This document shows, one piece after another, positions 1 to 9,595 of a stretch of DNA of 64,000 nucleotides. The number at the start of each line of letters is the position of its first letter. Position 1 is the stretch's first letter. Where the stretch lies: NCBI GenBank assembly GCA_947629955.1, contig CANRFT010000003.1, forward strand, positions 1-64,000. The letters are read 5' to 3'. Source of the stretch: an uncultured Oscillospiraceae bacterium (GTDB lineage Bacteria > Bacillota > Clostridia > Oscillospirales > Oscillospiraceae). The translations under genes were made by a program, and so were the position numbers. The notes beneath the pieces were generated by a model. It searched no databases. It was not told where the DNA came from and saw nothing but the letters and a program-made list of their open reading frames with translations.

Positions 1-1305
1 GCTGTCAACGATAATTTCGACAGCGCGGACATGAACAGCGTGAATAACGACTTTGCGGGAATAAAGAACTGGTTCAACGAGTTTTATTGCCGGGATACCA
101 GCCGCAAGATCCGGGCAGTCCAAAAGGCAAAGGGTGAACGCGGGATGACGTTGACCTACAACGTCCCCTATGGCTATGTGAAAGATCCGGAGAATCCCGG
201 ACGGTGGAAGATCGACCCGGAGGCTGCCGCTGTTGTGAAACGCATCTTTGACCTGTGCATGGAGGGGCGGGGGCCACAACAAATTGCCAATCTGCTCAAG
301 GCAGAAAAGGTATTGACGCCTACGGCCTATAAAAAACAGCAGGGACGCAATACACCAAATCCCGTCTCGGAAAACCCGTTTGGCTGGCAGGACAGCTCCG
401 TAGTCAAGATCCTGGAACGCCGGGAGTACACCGGCTGCACGGTGAACTTCAAGACCTACACCAATTCCATCTGGGACAAAAAACGCCGGGAGAATCCCGA
501 GGAGAAACAGGCCATCTTTCCCAATACCCACAAGGCCATTGTTGACAATGATGTGTTCGAGAAAGTCCAGGAGATCCGGCAGCAGCGGCACCGTATGACG
601 AGAACGGGGAAAAGCAGTATCTTTTCCGGGCTGGTCTACTGTTCCGACTGCGGCTCCAAAATGCAGTATGGCTCTTCCAATAACGGCGACTTTGATCAGG
701 ACTTCTTCGACTGCTCCCTGCACAAAAAAGACAGGGAGAAGTGCGGAGGTCACTTCATCCGAGTGAAGGTTTTGGAGTCGATGGTCTTGAAACACATCCA
801 GGCAGTCACAGAGTACATCCTACGGTACGAGGCCCACTTCCGGGCGGTGATGGAACGCCAGATGCGGCTGGAGAGCGATGAGAAAATCAGAGCCGACCGC
901 AAGAAGTTGGAGCGTGGCGAGAAGCGCATTGCGGAGCTGAAACGGCTGTTCATGAAGATCTATGAGGACAATGCCAGCGGACGTCTGAACGATGAGCGGT
1001 TCGATATGTTGAGCCAGAGCTACGAAGCCGAGCAGAAACAGTTGGAGTTGGAAGTCGCGAACCTACGGAAAGAGATCGAGGTACAGGCAGAACAAAACGA
1101 GAGCCTTGACAAGTTTATCCAGAAGGCAAAGAAGTATGTTGCCATCACCGCCCTTGACGCCTACACGCTGCATGAGCTGGTGTCTGCGATCTATGTGGAC
1201 GCGCCGGACAAGAGCAGCGGCAAGCGACGGCAGCACATCCACATCAAATACGATGGGCCTGGTTTCATCCCGCTGGATGAACTGATGAAAGAGGAAACGG
1301 CGTGA
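1..1305 (+). CDS. Large serine recombinase (recombinase + zinc-ribbon + coiled-coil C-terminal part), 5' end outside window
   Basis: Frame open from base 1 (AVNDNFDSADMNSVNNDF...); recombinase-domain region (PYGYVKDPENPGRWKIDPEAAAVVKRIFDLCMEGRGPQQIANLL), zinc ribbon (GLVYCSDCGSKM...C), long C-terminal coiled coil as in TnpX/Tn4451-type recombinases; catalytic N-terminus not in window. Confidence 0.9.
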   Translation, partial: AVNDNFDSADMNSVNNDFAGIKNWFNEFYCRDTSRKIRAVQKAKGERGMTLTYNVPYGYVKDPENPGRWKIDPEAAAVVKRIFDLCMEGRGPQQIANLLKAEKVLTPTAYKKQQGRNTPNPVSENPFGWQDSSVVKILERREYTGCTVNFKTYTNSIWDKKRRENPEEKQAIFPNTHKAIVDNDVFEKVQEIRQQRHRMTRTGKSSIFSGLVYCSDCGSKMQYGSSNNGDFDQDFFDCSLHKKDREKCGGHFIRVKVLESMVLKHIQAVTEYILRYEAHFRAVMERQMRLESDEKIRADRKKLERGEKRIAELKRLFMKIYEDNASGRLNDERFDMLSQSYEAEQKQLELEVANLRKEIEVQAEQNESLDKFIQKAKKYVAITALDAYTLHELVSAIYVDAPDKSSGKRRQHIHIKYDGPGFIPLDELMKEETA

Positions 1306-1320
1306 CCGAAGTCACGCCGT
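1297..1320. terminator. Perfect 10-bp-stem hairpin overlapping the end of the recombinase gene
   Basis: acggcgtgac-cgaa-gtcacgccgt. Confidence 0.5.
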
Positions 1321-1472
1321 AACCCCTTGAAATCATTGGGCTTTCACAATTTCACGTTAATACTGTTTTACGACCACCCTGCTTTTCCGGGGTGGGTACT
1401 TTTTGGTGTGGGAGAGGTCGCTCTGCATCAAGTATCGTCCGCCTGTTTTCTGTTTGCCCGGCAAATGGGAAT

Positions 1473-1976
1473 TTATATAAAATAATTTAATAATTTTTCA
1501 TCAATAATTGCAATAGGTTCTTTATTCTTGATTTGGCTGTATAAAGTAAGTTTTGTTATTTCATTCTTATCTTTGATTTGTATGTACATATCATCAATAT
1601 CTACATATGGCAGGGTAATTCCATATAATCCGCCATATTCAATTCTTTCTTTAGATGAAAAATAATCAGGTTGCATTAAAAATTTCATTGTTCCAATGAA
1701 GACCACATCAGCATTATTTATGCCTAATTCCTCGTAACATTCTCTTAGTATACACTCTCTTGGAGATTCTCCACATTCAATACACCCACCAAAAATTTCA
1801 TATCTGTTACGCCAATTGTTCCACCCAAAAAGATAGTCGTTTCCAATTTTCACAACTACAAGACAATGCGTCAGAAATGGATTTTTGTACAAAAGAGTTT
1901 CGTCTTCACTTTCTATGGAAATTAACATATTTCCGTCATCATCTTTGCAAATATATGGATTACAAGAAATATCCAT
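1473..1976 (-). CDS. NUDIX hydrolase-family protein
   Basis: NUDIX box GGCIECGESPRECILRECYEELGI; low GC compared with surroundings. Confidence 0.85.
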   Translation of the reverse strand: MDISCNPYICKDDDGNMLISIESEDETLLYKNPFLTHCLVVVKIGNDYLFGWNNWRNRYEIFGGCIECGESPRECILRECYEELGINNADVVFIGTMKFLMQPDYFSSKERIEYGGLYGITLPYVDIDDMYIQIKDKNEITKLTLYSQIKNKEPIAIIDEKLLNYFI

Positions 1977-2154
1977 TTTATATGAACTCCTCCAAATCCC
2001 GATTTGAACTCGTCAAAATCTTAGAGTGTTACCACCCATTATAGGGCGACAATAAAGTCCTCCAAAAGCCTTGCAAATAAAGGGTTTGCCGCAGTTTCCT
2101 CACCGTATCACATTATCTGGTTTCACACACTGTTGCCCTTGCTATGACCGCTCA

Positions 2155-2174
2155 TAAGGGAAAAAGCAAGGGAA
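2155..2174 (+). repeat. Candidate left att-like direct repeat of the IME (TAAGGGAAAAAGCAAGGGAA)
   Basis: 19/20 identical to 9448-9467; both copies lie in small palindromes (cccttgct...agcaaggg here). Confidence 0.5.
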
Positions 2175-2262
2175 GGAAAATCTCACAACAAGCTATAACA
2201 GAGTGTGGCAATCGGGAACCTGTGATGTATGTGCGAATAATATTATAGCGGAGGATTTCATA

Positions 2263-2640
2263 ATGGACAAGTACATTTTTGACGAAAGTAACGGTTTGTG
2301 GTACGAGCTTCAGGGGGACTATTACATTCCCTGTCTGACCCTTCCGGCAGAGGAAGAAAAGCCGATTGGCCTTTGGGGACAGCGGCACCTGCGGTACATC
2401 AAAGAGCATCGTAAAGCCCTCTATTCCAGCCTTTTGTTGAGCGGAAAACTGAACAGCTACCTGGCGGACATTGACCGACAGGTCCAGGAGCAGATGGATA
2501 TTATCATTCAGCAGATGGCCCAAGCCCAAGGCGTCACCGAGGGGTTGAAAGCCTCCGACCCGATGGCTTGGGTGGGACGGATGAATAACATCCAGGCGTG
2601 TGCGCGGGAAATCGTGACCAAAGAAATCATATGTAAATAA
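2263..2640 (+). CDS. TnpV-like transposon-encoded protein
   Basis: MDKYIFDESNGLWYELQGDYYIPCL...PIGLWGQRHLRYIKEHRKALYSSLLLSGKL resembles the TnpV family of Tn4451-like elements; ORF trimmed to ATG at 2263. Confidence 0.75.
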   Translation: MDKYIFDESNGLWYELQGDYYIPCLTLPAEEEKPIGLWGQRHLRYIKEHRKALYSSLLLSGKLNSYLADIDRQVQEQMDIIIQQMAQAQGVTEGLKASDPMAWVGRMNNIQACAREIVTKEIICK

Positions 2641-2684
2641 AGTACAGAGATGGCGGGGAATATTCCTCGCCATCTCTGTACTTT
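2640..2684 (+). terminator. Strong hairpin after tnpV
   Basis: aagtacagagatggcggggaa-tattcctcgccatctctgtacttt. Confidence 0.7.
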
Positions 2685-2744
2685 ATGCCCTAAGCCAGCG
2701 TTGTAAAAACAAGCCTCAGTTGTTTTTGTCCAAGTTTCCATGCC

Positions 2745-2773
2745 TTGCATACAAGCAGAACTTTCGCTATAAT
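2745..2773 (+). promoter_or_regulatory. Sigma-A-like promoter for the HTH/ABC cargo operon
   Basis: TTGCAT-N17-TATAAT, followed at once by a tandem 12-bp repeat and an RBS. Confidence 0.75.
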
Positions 2774-2816
2774 AAGGCCAAGATCAAGGCCAAGATCAAA
2801 GCGAGGAGGTTCCATC

Positions 2817-3722
2817 ATGGACAACAACCTGTTAGGCGAGCAAATCGCCAAATATAGAAAAGCCGCAGGACTGACCCAGGAAGAGTTGGGTAAGGCCGTT
2901 GGCATCAGTGCCCAGGCGGTGAGCCGCTGGGAGTGCGGCGGCGCGCCAGATATTACACTGCTGCCCGCCATTGCGGACCGGCTGGGGGTGACCATCGACG
3001 CCCTGTTTGGGCGGGAGCGGGAGATTCTGCCGGACGCGGAGGACGCGGTACGGCGATGGATCGTTACAGTCCCCCAAAGACAGCGGCTGAACGAATTGTG
3101 TCGGCTGGTCTGGTCGGCCATGGGGCCGCTTGTCCTGCCAAAAGGCGGGGACTACAAAACTGCCCCGGAATTTAACCGCGAAAGCCGCTGTGAATGGATC
3201 GATGAGGTGGACGGAAAATCATATCCCATCCTGCGGCGGACATCCATTTTCAAGGAGGACGGTTTAGTGTTTGGGGTCAACGCCGATGATATGTCTTTTG
3301 TTTCCATCTGGCCAGAGCCGGAGGCAGGCTATGAACCGTTCATGGCAACAAACAATCTGTGTCGGAAGCTGTTTCAAGTGTTGGCTATGCCCCATTGCCT
3401 TGAGCTGCTGGAATATCTGCACAGCAAGCCTGCCGATGATTACCGCCACTATACCCCCGGGGCGGTAGCAAAGGCTCTCGGCATTGAAGTTCAAGAGGCA
3501 GAAAACCTGATTGCGGCGTTGACAGAACTTGGTATGCTGAAACCTGCAACACTGGAAACGGAGAACGGGGTATGCCACTCCTTCCGCATATGGGGGTATG
3601 ATGCAATCGTACCGCTCCTTTACTTTGCCCGCTGGCTGATCACGGGCGGCACCCCTCCTATCACTTCGGCCGGACGGACAGCCCCTGTGCTGCGGGGAGA
3701 GAAATGGAAGGAGGAAAATTGA
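2817..3722 (+). CDS. XRE-family transcriptional regulator with C-terminal extension
   Basis: N-terminal HTH (GEQIAKYRKAAGLTQEELGKAVGISAQAVSRWECGGAPDITLLPAIADRLGVTIDALFG); ATG at 2817 after gaggaggt RBS. Confidence 0.85.
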   Translation: MDNNLLGEQIAKYRKAAGLTQEELGKAVGISAQAVSRWECGGAPDITLLPAIADRLGVTIDALFGREREILPDAEDAVRRWIVTVPQRQRLNELCRLVWSAMGPLVLPKGGDYKTAPEFNRESRCEWIDEVDGKSYPILRRTSIFKEDGLVFGVNADDMSFVSIWPEPEAGYEPFMATNNLCRKLFQVLAMPHCLELLEYLHSKPADDYRHYTPGAVAKALGIEVQEAENLIAALTELGMLKPATLETENGVCHSFRIWGYDAIVPLLYFARWLITGGTPPITSAGRTAPVLRGEKWKEEN

Positions 3723-3723
3723 C

Positions 3724-5349
3724 ATGACGTACTATTTGAAGAAATTTTGGAAAAAGAACCTCGCCGTCATTTTGGTACAGCTTGCAATATACAGTCTCAC
3801 CGCCAGTCAGGCACTTGTCCAGATTCAATTTTTCCAAGGCATCATTGACTTGGATCTTAATCGTATGCTTTTTTGGCAGGCGGTCAACGTGATCGTCTGG
3901 ATCACATTTTATTTCCTACAAATTTTGTGCGCGAGGGCGAGGGCAAGTGCGACACGAGCGATGAATAATCAGATTCGACGCGATATGGCCGCTACTCTGC
4001 TCAATAAGAGCCATCAGGACTACCACGCGCAGGATAGCGGAGAGTATCTCTCTTGGTTTACCAGCAGTGTGGAGCGCATCGAAAATTCCGCATGGAACCC
4101 GTTCTTTGACCTTGCGGCTTATGTTTGCATGGCGGGGACTGCTATAATCGCACTGGCTTCCGTACACTGGTCGCTCGTACTGCTTTCCCTTGTAACAACC
4201 CTGATCCTGTCCATGCTGCCAAAGCTGTTCGCGAAGAAAATGAATCATCTTGGTGAGGTGTGCGCGCAGGAGCAAGCCGTTGCTACCGGAAAGCTGAAAG
4301 AATTGTTGGGTGGTTTTGATGTCCTTTGCTTCTTCGGCAGGCACAGCCTATTCTCCAAAGGTATTGAGCAGGCCAGCGATCAGATCGAACGTCCCAAGTT
4401 CGAGCAAGCCTGCAAGCAAGAAGTCATTTCCAGTGGCGTTTTGGGCAACGTCTCAACATTCATCAGTTTAGGAAACACTTTGTTTGTGGCGGTACTGTCA
4501 ATTAAGGGGATCGTCATCCAATCCGCCCTTACAGGCACTGGCAATCTGTGCAGTTCCGTCAGCAACGGTATTCGGGGCATTGCTGGTCTGCGCTTGTCCA
4601 TCGCCTCCTCAAAAGCCTACTTTGATCGCATTAGCGTCCATGACAATGGAACAGAACGTCAGCACAATGCGGGAATTGACCCGGTACAAAACACCATCAC
4701 TGTAGAGAACCTCAACTTCCAGTACGGTGAGCGCCCCATTCTGCAAGACCTATCCCTCCAATTTAAGAAGGGCGGCAAGTATGCTCTCACCGGCCCCTCC
4801 GGCTGCGGGAAGTCCACCCTTTTGAAGCTCCTGCTGGGCTGGCTGCCGGACTATGGCGGTGCCATCCGATTTGACGATAAAGACGCCCGCGATTTCACGC
4901 CTGAACAGCTTCAGCAGCAGATGAGCTACATCGAGCAGAACGTGTTCCTGTTCAACTCCACCATCCGGGACAACATCACTTTGGGAGAGACGTTTACCGA
5001 CGAGCAGATGGAGAAAGCCCTGCGGGACAGCGCCCTCATGGGTGATCTGGCCTCCATGCCGGCCGGTTTGGATACCATCGTTGGCGAAGAAGGCGGCAAC
5101 CTTTCCGGCGGGCAGAAGCAGCGTGTGGCTATCGCCAGGGCGCTGATCCATGACCGCTCTATCCTCCTTGTGGACGAGGGCACCAGCGCATTGGACCAGA
5201 AGAACGCGGACATCGTAGAAAAGAGTTTGCTGGAGAATCCCGACCTGACGCTGATTTTGGTCAGCCACCACCTGACCCCGGAGCGAAAGGAGCAGTTTAC
5301 CCAAATGTACGATTTGCAACCGGCGGTATCCTATTTGAAATCGGCATAA
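3724..5349 (+). CDS. ABC transporter, fused permease/ATP-binding protein
   Basis: N-terminal TM domain; Walker A GPSGCGKST, signature LSGGQKQRVAIARAL, Walker B ILLVDEGTSALD. Confidence 0.92.
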   Translation: MTYYLKKFWKKNLAVILVQLAIYSLTASQALVQIQFFQGIIDLDLNRMLFWQAVNVIVWITFYFLQILCARARASATRAMNNQIRRDMAATLLNKSHQDYHAQDSGEYLSWFTSSVERIENSAWNPFFDLAAYVCMAGTAIIALASVHWSLVLLSLVTTLILSMLPKLFAKKMNHLGEVCAQEQAVATGKLKELLGGFDVLCFFGRHSLFSKGIEQASDQIERPKFEQACKQEVISSGVLGNVSTFISLGNTLFVAVLSIKGIVIQSALTGTGNLCSSVSNGIRGIAGLRLSIASSKAYFDRISVHDNGTERQHNAGIDPVQNTITVENLNFQYGERPILQDLSLQFKKGGKYALTGPSGCGKSTLLKLLLGWLPDYGGAIRFDDKDARDFTPEQLQQQMSYIEQNVFLFNSTIRDNITLGETFTDEQMEKALRDSALMGDLASMPAGLDTIVGEEGGNLSGGQKQRVAIARALIHDRSILLVDEGTSALDQKNADIVEKSLLENPDLTLILVSHHLTPERKEQFTQMYDLQPAVSYLKSA

Positions 5350-5372
5350 GCCACGAGTGCTGCGAGAAACAT

Positions 5373-5409
5373 AACAAGGACATCGCACGATGTGTGCGGT
5401 GTCCTTGTT
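5373..5409. terminator. Bidirectional hairpin between convergent ABC and relaxase genes
   Basis: aacaaggacatcgcac-gatg-tgtgcggtgtccttgtt. Confidence 0.7.
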
Positions 5410-6838
5410 ATCTGCTTTCTCTGTCAACGGCCCTCCTGCGTGGCTGTGGCCGCTGCCTGCCCTGCTCCTGGAACTGTCTGAGTTTTCTTAGGACGCTCTC
5501 CCGTTCGGGCGGTCTGAGCCGTTCCTCTCTGGCGGGCCGCTGGCGCTCGTTCACCTTCCGCTCCCACTCGGCCAGTTCCCGGTTATACCGGCTGACAACG
5601 GACTCCGCCATGCGGTAGGCCGCCGTGAACGTCTGCACGTCGTGGTAGCCCTCCGCCCGGACGATGGCGGGCAGCGTGTCGATCCTGCGGGCAATCTCTT
5701 TCTCCGTCTGCTCGATCTGCTGCGAAAGGGCCTTGCGCTCCTTGCCCTTGAAGATGCCCGTAATGGCGGCGAGCTGCTGTTTCAGGTCGGGCAGCACATC
5801 CTCCTGCAAGCGCCTGATGTCCCTGGCCTCGCTCTGTACCTGTATCATCAGGTTCTGCATGGAGCGGAACTCCGCCATGCTGATGTCCAGCGTGGGCCTC
5901 GGCGGCATCTCCCGTTGGCGGATCAGTCCTTGCAGGAAGTCCCTGGCCTTGCCCACGATGGCTCGGAACAGGTGGGGCATCCACCCCTCCTGGCGGATGG
6001 ACTGCCGGACTTTCTCGTGTATCTCAGCCTGTTTGACCTCCAATACTTCCGTCTCCGGGATGCCTGTCAGGAGCGCCACGTCCGCCGTTCGGTTCCACTC
6101 CTGTCTCGCCTCATTGTCCGCCCTGATCTCCTCCGCCCTGGGGTTGTTCTTGCCGATCTTCCTGGTGGGAAGATATACGCTTTGAGGGTCGAACACCTCC
6201 AGCCGCCGCTCCGGGTCTGACACATGGCGGTTGATGAGGCCGGTGTAGAGTTCCTTAGCCTCCGCCACGAAGTCCTCCTGCTTGAAACGGGTGTCCTTGA
6301 CGGTGAACAGGTGGCGCTCGTAGACCTCGCCCTTCTTGATAACGGTACACCCCTTGCGTATCTGCCCGTCCTCCCCGGTGATCTCCTTTTTGGTTCGGAC
6401 GTGTTTTCCGGTCTCGTCATAGAACATACTCCGGGACGCGATCTTTACCTCCGGCTCTGGCAGCAGCCTCCGCTCACTGAAGATCAGGTGGATGTGAAAA
6501 TTCGTCTTGGCTTTGTTGTGGTGCAGGGCGGACACACACTCCACTCCGTACCGCCTGCGGAACACATCCGTGAAATCCACAAGCACCTGCTGAGGATCAT
6601 AGCGGGTGTATTCTTCCGGCAGGGCGATGATGAGTTCCCTCGCCTCGATGCACTTTCCCTCTGTCCCGCTTCTCTTGAACTCCTGCCGGTTCTCTTTGGC
6701 AAGGGCTGTCCAGAACGCGGCGTCGGCGGTGCGATAGGTGGCGTACAGGTTCTCCTGTCTGGCCGGGCTGGTGATATAGGAGATCCGCCCCTTGACATTG
6801 GGCAGCTTCGACATCTGGATGAAGCTGTGTCTGGCCAT
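5408..6838 (-). CDS. MobA/MobL-type (MobP3-like) relaxase
   Basis: MARHSFIQMSKLPNVKGRISYITSPARQENLYATY; HNKAKTNFHIHLIFSERR histidine-rich motif; long C-terminal coiled coil. Confidence 0.85.
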   Translation of the reverse strand: MARHSFIQMSKLPNVKGRISYITSPARQENLYATYRTADAAFWTALAKENRQEFKRSGTEGKCIEARELIIALPEEYTRYDPQQVLVDFTDVFRRRYGVECVSALHHNKAKTNFHIHLIFSERRLLPEPEVKIASRSMFYDETGKHVRTKKEITGEDGQIRKGCTVIKKGEVYERHLFTVKDTRFKQEDFVAEAKELYTGLINRHVSDPERRLEVFDPQSVYLPTRKIGKNNPRAEEIRADNEARQEWNRTADVALLTGIPETEVLEVKQAEIHEKVRQSIRQEGWMPHLFRAIVGKARDFLQGLIRQREMPPRPTLDISMAEFRSMQNLMIQVQSEARDIRRLQEDVLPDLKQQLAAITGIFKGKERKALSQQIEQTEKEIARRIDTLPAIVRAEGYHDVQTFTAAYRMAESVVSRYNRELAEWERKVNERQRPAREERLRPPERESVLRKLRQFQEQGRQRPQPRRRAVDRESR

Positions 6839-6883
6839 TGATACCTCCCTTCTTTAAGCTCGTGGGGTCTGGCCCCCGGCAGG

Positions 6884-6934
6884 GCGAAATACACAGAGTA
6901 CAAACCGAAGGTTTGTGCGATGGGTGTATTTCGC
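6884..6934. other. Candidate oriT: nested inverted repeats just upstream of the relaxase
   Basis: Outer arms gcgaaatacac (6884-6894) / gtgtatttcgc (6924-6934); inner arms acaaacc-gaa-ggtttgt (6900-6916). Confidence 0.6.
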
Positions 6935-6972
6935 TCTCAAACGCCGAGGGCTTCCTACCGGCTGAAGAAAGG

Positions 6973-7188
6973 TCAGTCCAGCCTCCGCACATCGGCCTGG
7001 TTCCGCAGGTCCCGTCCCTGATTGACCGCCATGAACCGCTCCAGCGTGTCGCTGCGGATGATGGTCTTGCGCCCTACTTTGAGGACGGGCAGCTTCTTCC
7101 ACTCCACCAGCTTCCGCATGGTGTTCCGCCCGATGCCGCTGCACTCTGCCGCTTCCTCGATGGTCATTCCCATTTTGATAGTCTCCAT
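6973..7188 (-). CDS. Excisionase-like small HTH DNA-binding protein
   Basis: MTIEEAAECSGIGRNTMRKLVEWKKLPVLKVGRKTIIRSDTLERFM, Xis/MerR-like HTH. Confidence 0.8.
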   Translation of the reverse strand: METIKMGMTIEEAAECSGIGRNTMRKLVEWKKLPVLKVGRKTIIRSDTLERFMAVNQGRDLRNQADVRRLD

Positions 7189-7307
7189 TTATTCTCCTCC
7201 TTCTGAGAATACTTATTTTGCAACCTCTACAGTTTTATTATATTCACTTTGTTATTACTTGTCAACCCGTTTTAAGTATTCATATTAAAATTTTTTGAAA
7301 AATAGGG

Positions 7308-7336
7308 TTGCATTATAGAATCGTTTATGCTATACT
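7308..7336 (+). promoter_or_regulatory. Sigma-A-like promoter for the XRE regulator
   Basis: TTGCAT-N17-TATACT upstream of 7361. Confidence 0.75.
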
Positions 7337-7360
7337 AACACTTGAAAGGAGGCCAGACCC

Positions 7361-8011
7361 ATGAGCAAAGACATAACCTTTACCCCAAAGCAGGTCGGAC
7401 AGCGCATCAAAGAGCGCAGAGCCGAGATCAACATCTCTATGCCGGAACTTGGCAGACGGGTAGGGGTAAACAAGTCCACCATCCAGCGGTATGAAGCAGA
7501 CGGTGTGGACCCTAAGCGCACTATGATCATCAATGGACTGGCGGAAGCACTTCTCACCACTCCCGAATGGTTGACAGGGCTGTCCGATGAACAGGACTAC
7601 AACGCCAAGACCCTGTGCCAAGCGGAGATCGAGAAGCACATAGCAGCCTACCTGGACGAACTGACAGCCGCCGTCCAGGGCGAACCCCACCAACAGCTTC
7701 TGACTACCTTCCTTGGCCAGCTCGTGGACCTCTATTCCGTGTTCTGCGTCCACTTTGCCAGGGCGATGGAGGAGGCGGACCGCATTGCAGGGGACGAGGG
7801 GCTGAGGCAGTCCCTTATGCGCTACTCCATCGAATCCGGGGACATTACAGAAAAGGTCTATCGCCGGGAGATGGAAGCGCCGGTGGAGGACATGAAGCGG
7901 TTTATGGACGGGCTTCTGCACCTCTACGATGAGGGGCGCACTAAAATGAAGATGGGCGATCTGCTGGACATCAGCAGAGAGGCCAGAGAGCGGCTGAGCG
8001 AACAAACTTGA
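7361..8011 (+). CDS. XRE-family helix-turn-helix transcriptional regulator
   Basis: FTPKQVGQRIKERRAEINISMPELGRRVGVNKSTIQRYEADGVDP. Confidence 0.85.
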   Translation: MSKDITFTPKQVGQRIKERRAEINISMPELGRRVGVNKSTIQRYEADGVDPKRTMIINGLAEALLTTPEWLTGLSDEQDYNAKTLCQAEIEKHIAAYLDELTAAVQGEPHQQLLTTFLGQLVDLYSVFCVHFARAMEEADRIAGDEGLRQSLMRYSIESGDITEKVYRREMEAPVEDMKRFMDGLLHLYDEGRTKMKMGDLLDISREARERLSEQT

Positions 8012-8124
8012 TCCGCGGCACCTTGACAACAGAAAAGCCGGTTGGAACCAACCGGCAGGAATGATGAACGCACATCATACGTCACAGTCCCGGTTGCCAC
8101 GGATAGAAAGGAGAAAAAATATCT

Positions 8125-9423
8125 ATGGCAAAAGGTTCTGTGCGCAAGAAAGGCAAAAAGTGGTACTATCGGTTCTACGTCGAGGATGAGAGCGGGAACC
8201 GGGTGCAGAAGGAGTGCCCCGGCACCGAGAGCAAGTCCGAGACGGAAGCCCTGCTTCGCAAGGCGATGGAGGAATACGAGGCAAAGCGGTTCGTGGCAAA
8301 AGCGGAAAACATCACCGTGGGTGATCTGCTGGATATGTGGGCGGAAGAGGAACTGAAGCCCGGAACCCTGGCGAATGGTACGGTGTCTCTGTATCAAAGC
8401 ACCATCGGGAGGATCAAGCAGTATCCCATCGGGGAGCGCAAGCTGAAAACGGTCACGCCGGAGCATTTGCAGACGTTCTTCGATCTGCTGGCCTTTGGGG
8501 GCAAGAAGCCGGATGGCTCGGAGGTAAAAGCTCTGGCGACCAATTCGATCCGGCCCTACTCGGCGGTGATGCAGGCGGCGTTCCGGTTTGCGGTCTTTCC
8601 CAGGCGGCTGATGACCTTCAACCCGATGCAGTACGTCAAGATCAGGCACAGGCAGGAAACCTATGAACTGTTCAACAAGGACAGCGAGGACGGGGTGACC
8701 GTCCCGACGATCTCTTTCGAGCAGTTCAAGGGATTGACGGACTATCTGAAAAAGAAAGAGAACCCGGCGCTCCTGCCCATCCAGATCGCTTACTACACGG
8801 GGCTGCGGATTGGAGAGGTCTGCGCTCTCACCTGGCAGGACATCGACCTCAAGGAGCAGACCATCACGGTGCGGCGGAGCATCCGCTACAACGGGGCGAG
8901 GCACAAGACGGAGGTAGGAACGACCAAGCGGAGCAAGATCCGTACTGTGGATTTCTGTGACACGCTGGCGGCCATCCTCAAGGCAGCAAGGACTGAGCAG
9001 CGAAAGAACCGCCTCAAATACGGCGTGCTTTACACCCTGAACTACTACAAGCAGGTACAGGAGAAGGGCCGCAGCTACTATGAGGTATACAGTCTGCAAC
9101 GGTCAGAGGACGTGCCGGAGGACTATCATGAGATTGACTTCGTTTGTCTCCGGCCCGACGGTGCGATAGAGACGCCGTCCACGGTAAGCGTTATTTGCCG
9201 TTCCGCGAGGAAGAAGGTACCGGGCTTGGCGGACTTCCATTTTCATATGCTCCGCCACACCTTCACAAGCAACCTTCTGTCCAACGGCGCCGCGCCCAAG
9301 GACGTGCAGGAGCTTCTCGGACACTCCGATGTCAGTACCACGATGAACATCTACGCTCACTCCACGCGGGAGGCCAAGCGGTCATCCGCGAGGCTGCTGG
9401 ACAAGTTGGCCAGCGGGGCGTAA
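8125..9423 (+). CDS. Tyrosine-family site-specific integrase
   Basis: [58 protein letters not shown] contains the R..H-x-x-R...Y catalytic motifs. Confidence 0.95.
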   Translation: MAKGSVRKKGKKWYYRFYVEDESGNRVQKECPGTESKSETEALLRKAMEEYEAKRFVAKAENITVGDLLDMWAEEELKPGTLANGTVSLYQSTIGRIKQYPIGERKLKTVTPEHLQTFFDLLAFGGKKPDGSEVKALATNSIRPYSAVMQAAFRFAVFPRRLMTFNPMQYVKIRHRQETYELFNKDSEDGVTVPTISFEQFKGLTDYLKKKENPALLPIQIAYYTGLRIGEVCALTWQDIDLKEQTITVRRSIRYNGARHKTEVGTTKRSKIRTVDFCDTLAAILKAARTEQRKNRLKYGVLYTLNYYKQVQEKGRSYYEVYSLQRSEDVPEDYHEIDFVCLRPDGAIETPSTVSVICRSARKKVPGLADFHFHMLRHTFTSNLLSNGAAPKDVQELLGHSDVSTTMNIYAHSTREAKRSSARLLDKLASGA

Positions 9424-9426
9424 AAA

Positions 9427-9470
9427 ACTTTCCCTTGTTTCGACCCGTAAGGGAAAAAACAAGGGAAAGT
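9427..9470. repeat. Perfect 14-bp inverted repeat containing the right att-like copy (TAAGGGAAAAAACAAGGGAA, 9448-9467)
   Basis: actttcccttgttt...aaacaagggaaagt directly after the int stop; matches 2155-2174 at 19/20. Confidence 0.55.
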
Positions 9471-9595
9471 ACATACGGTTTGAGGATGCAGACAGGCGGG
9501 ATGCCTTGAAAATACAGGGCTTCGGTGGAAAGGCTAAGATAAATCCCGATTTTTCTGCTTATTGCCAGCGCAAATAATATACCCATTTACCAAGG

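Noticed and set aside
9427-9470. Simple int terminator only
   Set aside because: Perfect hairpin is compatible with a terminator, but the 19/20 match to 2155-2174 at the other element end favours an att-type role; kept as candidate with moderate confidence
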